A stretch of 64,000 nucleotides of DNA from Streptomyces filipinensis. Its GTDB lineage: Bacteria > Actinomycetota > Actinomycetes > Streptomycetales > Streptomycetaceae. The notes under the pieces were generated by a model. It ran no database searches. It worked only from the letters and a program-made list of their open reading frames with translations, and was not told the origin of the DNA. Below, one piece after another: positions 26,632 to 36,208 of this stretch. The stretch is taken from assembly GCF_014649495.1 (NCBI RefSeq), contig NZ_BMTD01000014.1:180848-244847 (forward strand). Direction: 5' to 3'. The position numbers and the translations under genes were made by a program. Each line of letters opens with the position of its first letter. The stretch's first letter is position 1.

Positions 26632-27540
26632 TCACAGCCACCCGGCGAACTCCAGCAACAACTCCCCGTCCTTCGGCCGCCCCACCCGAAGGGCCCGCAC
26701 CCCCGACTCCACGGCCCGGAAGAGCGTCCACCCGCGCAGCCGCTCCTGGTCCACCTCCAGCGACTCCGCGAGCCGCTTGACGCGCCGCCGGACGATCGCC
26801 GCTCCGGACGGAGCCGCGATCAGGTCCTCCACCCGGTCCCGCACCAGCCGCGCCAGATCGAACGCACACTCGCCGACCACCGGATCCGGCCCCACCGCGA
26901 GCCACGGCATCCGCTCCGCGGCGAGCACCTTGCTCTGCCGGAACGTGCCGTGCAGCAGCAGCCGCTCGGGCGGCGCGGCCACCAGCTCCTCGCGGGCCGC
27001 GAGCGCCGCGTCGACCAGCGCCGCCGCCTCCGGGGCGGCCTCGGCGCCCGCCCTCATCGCCGTCGCCTGCCGGCCGGTGCGCTCGGCGACGGTCTCGAAG
27101 ACCGGGCCGGCCGGCGGCTCGACCCACAGCCGCCTCAGCGTCCCCGCCGCCTCCAGCAGCGCCTTCGCCTCCGGCAGCGACCGCACCGACACATCCGGGT
27201 GCAGCCGCTCCAGCAGCAGCACGCCCGCCTCGGCGTCCGCGGGGGCTCCTTCCAGCAGCTGGACGGCGCCCAGTCCGCCCCAGTGCGCCAGCGCCGCCCG
27301 CTCGCTCTCCGGGCGGGCCCTGGGCGGGGCCAGCTTCAGCACGGCCGGGGTGCCGTCCGCCCGCCGTACCAGCACCACCAGGCTGCTGCGCCCGCCCGGC
27401 ACCTGGACCCGCTCCACGGTCAACCCGCGCCCGGCGACGGCCCGTTCGGCGATCGCGGGCAGCTCCGCCAGCCAGGCGTCCTGGGCCGGTGCCGTCTCAC
27501 CGAGCGCCCGTACCAGGCGCGGCGGCGGTTCGAAAGCCAT
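26632..27540 (-). CDS. Aminoglycoside-phosphotransferase-like protein with degenerate catalytic loop
   Basis: A 302-residue protein most like the APH(6)/streptomycin-kinase branch of the aminoglycoside phosphotransferase fold. The nucleotide-side lysine is in PAVLKLAPP, and the C-lobe has AVGPDPVVGECAFDLARLV. The catalytic loop, normally HGDxHxxNV, reads HGTFRQSKV at H197-V205, so the base aspartate is Thr199 and the metal-binding asparagine is Lys204. Phosphotransfer is therefore doubtful. ATG 27540 follows GGAAGGGAAC. It is the last of three minus-strand genes; the ferritin-like gene ends 61 bases upstream of this start. Whether it works as a binding protein is unknown. Confidence 0.78.
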   Translation of the reverse strand: MAFEPPPRLVRALGETAPAQDAWLAELPAIAERAVAGRGLTVERVQVPGGRSSLVVLVRRADGTPAVLKLAPPRARPESERAALAHWGGLGAVQLLEGAPADAEAGVLLLERLHPDVSVRSLPEAKALLEAAGTLRRLWVEPPAGPVFETVAERTGRQATAMRAGAEAAPEAAALVDAALAAREELVAAPPERLLLHGTFRQSKVLAAERMPWLAVGPDPVVGECAFDLARLVRDRVEDLIAAPSGAAIVRRRVKRLAESLEVDQERLRGWTLFRAVESGVRALRVGRPKDGELLLEFAGWL

Positions 27541-27601
27541 GCGCGAGTTGTTCCCTTCCAGTCCGGGTCCTGTCGTCAGGGTCGTACGGGCGCTCACCGG
27601 G

Positions 27602-28111
27602 TCACCGTGACGGTGCCACCGAGGCGGAGGCCGACGGGGCCGCGCCGGCCGCGCCCGTCCCCTCGCCGGCCCGCTCGGCGAGCCCAGGGAAGGCTACGCT
27701 CTCCCCGCTCCAGCGCACCGCGCGCACCGCGGCCTCCCGCAGCGCCGCGGCGGCCGCCCCGCGCCGGGCGCCCGTCGCCGCCCGCACCAGGTCCGCGTAC
27801 GCGCCGGCCAGCCCTTCCTCCAGCCGGGCGGCGAGCCGTACGGCCGCGGCCGTGTCCGGCACCGGGAACGGCAGCGCGTACGCGGCGTCCGCGGCGACCG
27901 GCTGGCCGCCCAGGTCGCGGACGTCGAGGATCAGCGCGTCGCGGTGCGCCCGGTGGGCGTCGTACGCCGCCCGCGCCTCACTCCGGCGTGCCGCGTCGAC
28001 GCGGCCGCCGACGACGCCGTACCCGTACACCGCCGCGTGTTCCGCCGCCAGCGCCGCCTGCAGCGCGGTCAGCTCGGCCGCCTTCGCCTCGTCCTTCGCC
28101 TTGCCGCTCAC
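27602..28111 (-). CDS. Ferritin-like DUF4439 domain protein
   Basis: A 169-residue, mostly helical alanine-rich protein of the actinobacterial DUF4439 ferritin-like family. The opening EAKAAELTALQAALAAEHAA has a glutamate and a histidine placed like the first metal-ligand helix of ferritin folds, followed by AYDAHRAHRDALI for the second helix. A complete di-iron site is not obvious, so metal binding is uncertain. The GTG at 28111 overlaps the stop of the upstream lipoprotein (GTGA), implying coupled translation. The C-terminus is a short low-complexity tail. Confidence 0.75.
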   Translation of the reverse strand: MSGKAKDEAKAAELTALQAALAAEHAAVYGYGVVGGRVDAARRSEARAAYDAHRAHRDALILDVRDLGGQPVAADAAYALPFPVPDTAAAVRLAARLEEGLAGAYADLVRAATGARRGAAAAALREAAVRAVRWSGESVAFPGLAERAGEGTGAAGAAPSASASVAPSR

Positions 28112-28611
28112 TTCGCCGCCTCCGTCAGCAGGTACGCGTGCGTGGCGCCCGCCGCCGCCACCGACGCCAGCAGCCGGGCCGTCTCACCGGGCACCTCCAG
28201 CAGGGACTTGGCGCGCCGGTCGGCGAGGCTGCGCTCGGCGGCGGCCAGCCCGGCGAGCGCCGCCTTCTCGGTGGCCGGGACGGGGGCGGGGGAGGAGGAC
28301 GCCGAGACCGGTGCCGACGCTGACGCGCCGTCCGTGAAGGCCGCGGCGTGGGCCGCGACCTGGGTGCGCAGCGGGCGCAGCCGCTCCGCGAGCCCCGGAT
28401 GCGCGGCGAGGACGGCGTCGTACCGCTCCAGCAGTGTCCGGCTGTCCCGCGCCGCACGCGCGCGTGCCCGTGCCGTCTGCGACGGGCCGCTGCTGCCGCC
28501 CGAGTCCGGCCCGGCCGAGCAGCCCGTCAGCAGGGCGGCGCCGGCGGCCGAGGCGAGCAGGGATCTTCTGCGCGGCCCCGAGGGGGTGCGCAGGGGTGGG
28601 GGGTACGGCAC
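28108..28611 (-). CDS. Exported lipoprotein, DUF4439-associated
   Basis: A 167-residue predicted lipoprotein. An arginine-rich n-region (GPRRRSLLASAAG, which also fits a twin-arginine motif) is followed by the lipobox ALLTGC, whose cysteine would be lipidated. The mature part is helical and alanine-rich, with the central segment LRTQVAAHAAAFTDG, then a serine/proline linker. Start GTG 28611 was chosen because GAGGAC is seven bases upstream; a longer frame opens at 28644. The gene overlaps the ferritin-like gene by four bases. Function is unknown; the pair may form a membrane-tethered complex. Confidence 0.72.
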   Translation of the reverse strand: MPYPPPLRTPSGPRRRSLLASAAGAALLTGCSAGPDSGGSSGPSQTARARARAARDSRTLLERYDAVLAAHPGLAERLRPLRTQVAAHAAAFTDGASASAPVSASSSPAPVPATEKAALAGLAAAERSLADRRAKSLLEVPGETARLLASVAAAGATHAYLLTEAAK

Positions 28612-28719
28612 GGCTGACGTCCTCGGGGGCTCGTACGAACACACGGGCGGGAGGGCGGCCCGCCGTGATCACGGTACCCGCGCGTTCCCCCGCTTCATGT
28701 CACCGGCTCAGGCAGCCAA

Positions 28720-28785
28720 CCCCAAGGGGCGCGAGGAACCGCGCGACAAGCCACGACACCCGCGCCCGCCGGCGAACCGCAGCCC
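28720..28785 (+). repeat. Dispersed intergenic repeat, copy 2
   Basis: CCCCAAGGGGCGCGAGGAAC then CGCGCGACAAGCCAC and GCCGGCGAACC, matching the element at 23168-23233 over about 60 bases with few changes. It lies in the divergent gap between the lipoprotein gene and rimP. Confidence 0.7.
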
Positions 28786-28913
28786 CCCGGGCCGGCGGGC
28801 GCCCGGCCCCACCGCCGGAGACACGCGCACGCAACACCCCCCGCGACCGGATACCCTTTGACCAGACACGCGACCCATCCCACAACAGCACACGCGGCCG
28901 AGGAGTCACCCGG

Positions 28914-29441
28914 ATGAGCACCACCCAGAGCGAGAGGCTGCGAGAGCTGCTGGAACCGCTCGTCACGTCCCAGGGGCTGGATCTCGAAGAGATCGCCGTG
29001 GACTCCGTCGGACGCAAGCGGGTGCTGCGCGTGGTCGTCGACTCCGACTCCGGAGCGGATCTGGACGCCATCGCCGATGTGAGCCGTGCGCTCTCGGCGA
29101 AGCTCGACGAGACCGACGCGATGGGTGACGCGGCGTACGACCTGGAGGTCGGAACCCCCGGCGCGGAGCGCCTCCTCACCGAGCACCGGCACTTCGTGCG
29201 CGCCGTCGACCGGCTCGTGAAGTTCCAGCTGACCGAGGGCGGCGAGCTTCTCGCCCGGATCCTGAAGGCCGACGAGGACGGTCTCGACGTCGAGGTCCCC
29301 GGGGTCAAGGGCCGCAAGGCCACCACCCGCAGACTCGGCTTCCCGGAGATCGCCAAGGCGCGTGTGCAGGTCGAGTTCAGCCGCAAGGACAAGACCGACA
29401 AGACGGACAAGCAGAACATGAAGGAAGAGGAGGAGGCGTAG
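28914..29441 (+). CDS. rimP: Ribosome maturation factor RimP
   Basis: A 175-residue 30S-assembly factor. The N-terminal domain shows LEEIAVDSVGRKRVLRVVVD, and the central signature is YDLEVGTPGAERLLTEHRHF. The C-terminus has a lysine/aspartate/glutamate-rich tail. ATG 28914 has AGGAG upstream. It is the first gene of the rimP-nusA-ylxR-infB operon and its stop is two bases before the nusA GTG, indicating coupled expression. Confidence 0.95.
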   Translation: MSTTQSERLRELLEPLVTSQGLDLEEIAVDSVGRKRVLRVVVDSDSGADLDAIADVSRALSAKLDETDAMGDAAYDLEVGTPGAERLLTEHRHFVRAVDRLVKFQLTEGGELLARILKADEDGLDVEVPGVKGRKATTRRLGFPEIAKARVQVEFSRKDKTDKTDKQNMKEEEEA

Positions 29442-29443
29442 CC

Positions 29444-30430
29444 GTGGACATCGACATGAGCGCCCTGCGGGGCTTGGTTCGGGAGAAGGAGATCTCCTTC
29501 GACCTGCTGGTCGAGGCGATCGAGTCGGCCCTCCTCATCGCCTACCACCGCACCGAGGGAAGCCGCCGACACGCGCGCGTGGAGCTCAACCGGGAGACCG
29601 GGCATGTGACCGTGTGGGCGAAGGAGGACCCCGAGGACCTCGAGGAGGGCCAGGAGCCCCGCGAGTTCGACGACACCCCCACCGGCTTCGGCCGTATCGC
29701 CGCCACCACCGCCAAGCAGGTGATCCTGCAGCGGCTGCGCGACGCCGAGGACGACGCCACGCTCGGCGAGTACGCGGGGCGTGAGGGCGACATCGTCACC
29801 GGCGTGGTCCAGCAGGGCCGCGACCCGAAGAACGTGCTGGTCGACATCGGCAAGCTGGAGGCCATCCTGCCGGTGCAGGAGCAGGTGCCCGGCGAGACCT
29901 ACCCGCACGGCATGCGCCTGCGGTCGTACGTCGTCCGGGTCGCCAAGGGCGTCCGCGGACCGTCGGTCACCCTCTCCCGCACGCACCCGAACCTGGTGAA
30001 GAAGCTCTTCGCCCTGGAGGTGCCGGAGATCGCCGACGGTTCGGTGGAGATCGCCGCGATCGCCCGTGAAGCCGGTCACCGCACCAAGATCGCCGTACGG
30101 TCCACCCGTTCGGGCCTGAACGCCAAGGGCGCCTGCATCGGCCCGATGGGCGGCCGTGTGCGCAATGTCATGGGCGAACTGAACGGCGAGAAGATCGACA
30201 TCGTCGACTGGTCGGACGACCCGGCCGAGATGGTGGCGAACGCCCTGTCACCCGCTCGGGTGAGCAAGGTGGAGGTCGTCGACATGGCCGCCCGGTCCGC
30301 CCGGGTGACCGTACCGGACTACCAGCTGTCGCTCGCGATCGGCAAGGAGGGCCAGAACGCCCGCCTCGCCGCCCGCCTCACCGGCTGGCGCATCGACATC
30401 CGTCCGGACACCGAACAGCCGGCCGGGTAA
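29444..30430 (+). CDS. nusA: Transcription termination/antitermination factor NusA
   Basis: A 328-residue RNA-polymerase accessory factor that controls pausing, termination and rRNA antitermination. An N-terminal RNAP-binding domain is followed by an S1 domain (GDIVTGVVQQGRDPKNVLVD), KH1 around GPMGGRVRNVMGELNGEKID, and KH2 with LAIGKEGQNARLAARLTGW. The acidic repeats of enterobacterial NusA are absent, as is normal in actinobacteria. GTG 29444 has AGGAGG at 29431-29436. A CCCC-GAA-GGGG hairpin follows in the gap before ylxR. Confidence 0.96.
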   Translation: MDIDMSALRGLVREKEISFDLLVEAIESALLIAYHRTEGSRRHARVELNRETGHVTVWAKEDPEDLEEGQEPREFDDTPTGFGRIAATTAKQVILQRLRDAEDDATLGEYAGREGDIVTGVVQQGRDPKNVLVDIGKLEAILPVQEQVPGETYPHGMRLRSYVVRVAKGVRGPSVTLSRTHPNLVKKLFALEVPEIADGSVEIAAIAREAGHRTKIAVRSTRSGLNAKGACIGPMGGRVRNVMGELNGEKIDIVDWSDDPAEMVANALSPARVSKVEVVDMAARSARVTVPDYQLSLAIGKEGQNARLAARLTGWRIDIRPDTEQPAG

Positions 30431-30541
30431 TCGGCCGGCGCCGGGGGTCCGGCCGGGAACAGATCCAAGCCGCAGGTCGCTTGGTTTACGACAACAACCG
30501 TTCGATCTTTGCCCCGAAGGGGTGAGGTCGGTACGGGGAGG

Positions 30542-30555
30542 TAGACTTAACGGTG
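30542..30555 (+). promoter_or_regulatory. Internal promoter giving a probable leaderless ylxR transcript
   Basis: TAGACT at 30542-30547 is a good -10 box. The predicted start, six to seven bases on, coincides with the GTG start at 30553. This would make an internal promoter for ylxR and infB with a leaderless mRNA. No good -35 is seen at the usual distance. Confidence 0.5.
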
Positions 30556-30849
30556 TCTGGCCGGACGCACGCCCGAGCATGCCCTGAGCGCACCTGTGTG
30601 GGGTGCCGGGAGCGGGCGGCCAAGAACGATCTCCTGCGGATCGTGAGGATCGAGGACGCGTGCGCCCCCGATCCTCGCGGTACGCTGCCCGGCCGGGGTG
30701 CCTACGTACACCCCGCCCTGGTCTGTTTCGACCAGGCGGTACGCCGTCGGGCGTTCCCGCGGGCACTGCGCGTCCCGGGGCCGCTCGACACAAAGGCGTT
30801 GCGCCGATACGTCGAGCAGACAACAGTTGCCGAGCAGGCAACACCGTAA
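30553..30849 (+). CDS. ylxR: YlxR family RNA-binding protein
   Basis: A 98-residue DUF448 protein found next to nusA and infB in many bacteria. The N-terminal ERTCVGCRER and central GRGAYVHPAL are the family signatures. It binds RNA and, in some bacteria, affects RNase P and the expression of many genes; its role in streptomycetes is not settled. The GTG start at 30553 has no ribosome site but lies at the likely transcription start of a TAGACT promoter. Confidence 0.93.
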   Translation: MSGRTHARACPERTCVGCRERAAKNDLLRIVRIEDACAPDPRGTLPGRGAYVHPALVCFDQAVRRRAFPRALRVPGPLDTKALRRYVEQTTVAEQATP

Positions 30850-30911
30850 GACGTGCCGTACGGAACCCCGTGCGGCCTGGTACCTCGCGAGTCGAAAGCA
30901 GGTCGAGATTG

Positions 30912-30956
30912 CGATGAGCACTCGATGAGTACGCGATGAGTACGCCCATGAACTAG
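30912..30956 (+). promoter_or_regulatory. Three overlapping micro-ORFs in the infB leader
   Basis: Three tandem 11-base repeats, CGATGAGCACT, CGATGAGTACG and CGATGAGTACG (30912-30944), make a chain of tiny reading frames. ATG 30914 gives MSTR-stop, ATG 30925 gives MSTR-stop, and ATG 30936 gives MSTPMN-stop. Each stop overlaps the next start as ATGA, the usual arrangement for translational coupling. A GGTCCGG/CCGGACC hairpin (30961-30980) then separates them from the infB ribosome site. Confidence 0.55.
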
Positions 30957-30993
30957 CGACGGTCCGGCTTCACCCGGACCTCAAAGGAGCGAA

Positions 30994-34059
<3,066 letters not shown>

Positions 34060-34073
34060 CGCCCACGGTTCGT

Positions 34074-34107
34074 GCTGGCCGACGGGACTCCGGTCCTGTC
34101 GGCCAGC
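34074..34107 (+). terminator. Terminator after infB
   Basis: GCTGGCCGAC (34074-34083) pairs perfectly with GTCGGCCAGC (34098-34107) across a 14-base loop that itself contains GGAC/GTCC. It would end or reduce the infB transcript before the DUF503 gene. Confidence 0.75.
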
Positions 34108-34252
34108 GCGCCGTTCCTGGGCTCCGAACGCGGTCCAGGTGCGGCAAAACCCCGTCGAGCCTCCGGCAGGAACGGGGTACCGTTCTTGATGACCCCGGCC
34201 ACACGGACCCGGGGCCATCGATCCCGTACCGGCGGGTGAACCGGCTACACAC

Positions 34253-34546
34253 ATGTACGTGGGGACTCTGTCCTTCGACCTCCTCCTCGGCGACGTCCAC
34301 TCGCTGAAGGAGAAGCGCTCCGTCGTCCGCCCGATCGTCGCCGAACTCCAGCGGAAGTACGCGGTGAGCGCGGCAGAGGTGGACCACATGGATCTCCACC
34401 GGCGAGCGCTCATCGGCCTCGCCATGGTCTCCGGCGACGCGGCGCACCTCACCGACGTACTGGACCGGTGCGAACGGCTGGTCGCCGGCCGCCCCGAGGT
34501 CGAGCTGCTGTCCGTGCGACGGCGCTTCCACGGCGAGGACGACTGA
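34253..34546 (+). CDS. DUF503 (YlxP-like) family protein
   Basis: A 97-residue protein of the DUF503/YlxP family found between infB and rbfA in Gram-positive bacteria. The conserved start is MYVGTLSFDLLLGDVHSLKE and the end is ELLSVRRRFHGEDD. It folds as a small ferredoxin-like domain; the molecular function is not known, though the neighbours suggest ribosome biogenesis. ATG 34253 begins the conserved sequence. Confidence 0.93.
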   Translation: MYVGTLSFDLLLGDVHSLKEKRSVVRPIVAELQRKYAVSAAEVDHMDLHRRALIGLAMVSGDAAHLTDVLDRCERLVAGRPEVELLSVRRRFHGEDD

Positions 34547-34597
34547 CGACCAGACCCAACACCAGAGCAAGCAGAAGAAAGAACGGGAGACGGACCA

Positions 34598-35050
34598 GTG
34601 GCCGACAACGCGCGGGCGAAAAGGCTGGCGGACCTCATCCGGGAGGTGGTGGCCCAGAAGCTGCAGCGCGGGATCAAGGACCCGCGGCTCGGCTCGCACG
34701 TCACCATCACGGACACCCGGGTCACGGGTGACCTGCGGGAGGCGACCGTCTTCTACACGGTCTACGGCGACGAGGAGGAGCGGAACGCGGCGGCAGCCGG
34801 CCTGGAGAGCGCCAAGGGCATCCTGCGCTCCGAGGTCGGGCGTGCGGCGGGCGTGAAGTTCACCCCGACCCTGACCTTCGTCGCGGACGCCCTGCCGGAC
34901 ACCGCCCGGACCATCGAGGACCTCCTCGACAAGGCCCGGCAGTCCGACGCCAAGGTCCGCGAGGCCTCCGCGGGCGCCAGCTACGCGGGCGGCGCGGACC
35001 CGTACAGGAAGCCGGCCGACGACGAGACGGACGGCGACGCCGCGGAATGA
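34598..35050 (+). CDS. rbfA: 30S ribosome-binding factor RbfA
   Basis: A 150-residue KH-like protein that binds pre-16S rRNA and helps mature the 30S subunit. The family pattern REVVAQKLQRGIKDPRLGSH is followed by DLREATVFYTVYG and the C-terminal FTPTLTFVADALPDTARTIE. The GTG at 34598 begins the conserved region. It overlaps truB by four bases (ATGA), and both belong to the infB-ribF ribosome-maturation group. Confidence 0.95.
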   Translation: MADNARAKRLADLIREVVAQKLQRGIKDPRLGSHVTITDTRVTGDLREATVFYTVYGDEEERNAAAAGLESAKGILRSEVGRAAGVKFTPTLTFVADALPDTARTIEDLLDKARQSDAKVREASAGASYAGGADPYRKPADDETDGDAAE

Positions 35051-35952
35051 CCCAGAAGCACACCACGCCCGACGGCCTCGTCATCGTCGACAAGCCGTCG
35101 GGCTTCACTTCGCACGACGTGGTCGCCAAGATGCGGGGGATCGCCAGGACCCGCCGCGTCGGCCACGCCGGCACCCTCGACCCGATGGCGACCGGCGTCC
35201 TGGTCCTCGGGGTCGAGCGCGCCACCAAGCTCCTCGGGCACCTCGCGCTGACCGAGAAGGAGTACCTGGGCACCATCCGCCTGGGCCAGAACACGGTCAC
35301 CGACGACGCCGAGGGCGAGATCACCTCGTCCACCGACGCCTCCCAGGTGACCCGGGACGCCATCGACGCCGGCATCGCCAAGCTGACCGGCGACATCATG
35401 CAGGTCCCGTCCAAGGTCAGCGCCATCAAGATCGACGGCGTACGGTCCTACAAGCGGGCCCGCGAGGGCGAGGACTTCGAGATCCCCGCCCGGCCGGTGA
35501 CGATCTCCTCCTTCGCGGTGTACGACGTCCGGGACGCCGTCGCCGACGACGGCACCGCGGTGCTCGACCTGGTCGTGTCCGTGGTCTGCTCGTCCGGCAC
35601 GTACATCCGTGCCCTGGCCCGTGACCTGGGCGCCGACCTGGGCGTCGGCGGCCACCTCACCGCGCTGCGCCGGACCCGCGTCGGACCGTACAAGATCGAT
35701 ACGGCGAGGACACTGGACCAGCTCCAGCAGGAGCTGACCGTGATGCCGATCGCGGAGGCCGCCGGGGCCGCGTTCCCGCGCTGGCAGGTGGACGACCGGC
35801 GCGCCCGGCTGCTGCTGAACGGCGTCCGGCTGGAGATGCCCGACGAGTACGCCGGCGCCGGACCCGTCGCCGTGTTCGACCCCGAGGGCCGTTTCCTCGC
35901 GCTCGTCGAGCAGCAGAAGGGCAAGGCCAAGAGTCTCGCCGTCTTCGGCTGA
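35047..35952 (+). CDS. truB: tRNA pseudouridine(55) synthase
   Basis: A 301-residue enzyme that makes the pseudouridine at position 55 in the T-loop of all elongator tRNAs. The catalytic aspartate is in RVGHAGTLDPMATGVLVLG. The second family region is KEYLGTIRLGQNTVTDDAEG, and the C-terminal PUA-like part shows ARLLLNGVRLEMPDEYAGA. Translation is coupled to rbfA through an ATGA overlap. The gene stops 256 bases before the large STAND protein gene. Confidence 0.96.
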   Translation: MTQKHTTPDGLVIVDKPSGFTSHDVVAKMRGIARTRRVGHAGTLDPMATGVLVLGVERATKLLGHLALTEKEYLGTIRLGQNTVTDDAEGEITSSTDASQVTRDAIDAGIAKLTGDIMQVPSKVSAIKIDGVRSYKRAREGEDFEIPARPVTISSFAVYDVRDAVADDGTAVLDLVVSVVCSSGTYIRALARDLGADLGVGGHLTALRRTRVGPYKIDTARTLDQLQQELTVMPIAEAAGAAFPRWQVDDRRARLLLNGVRLEMPDEYAGAGPVAVFDPEGRFLALVEQQKGKAKSLAVFG

Positions 35953-36208
35953 GGCCCCTGCCATGGGCGCTGCCCGTGGAGCGGCGGCCGGCCACGGGGT
36001 GGGCCCCTGCCGCCGCTCCACGATCCCCCCTCGGTTCCCCCACCTCTAGGGTTATCCAACGGCCCCCGCCTATTCACCCGTCCGGGCAGGCGCTCGGAGT
36101 GAACCGGGGGAGCGGAAGGGGGCGCTTTCGCCACGCGATCTGTCCCGTCGATCACCGCGCGCCTACCGTCGGGACACAGGGCACGCGGGTACGGGCGGAG
36201 GTACGGCC

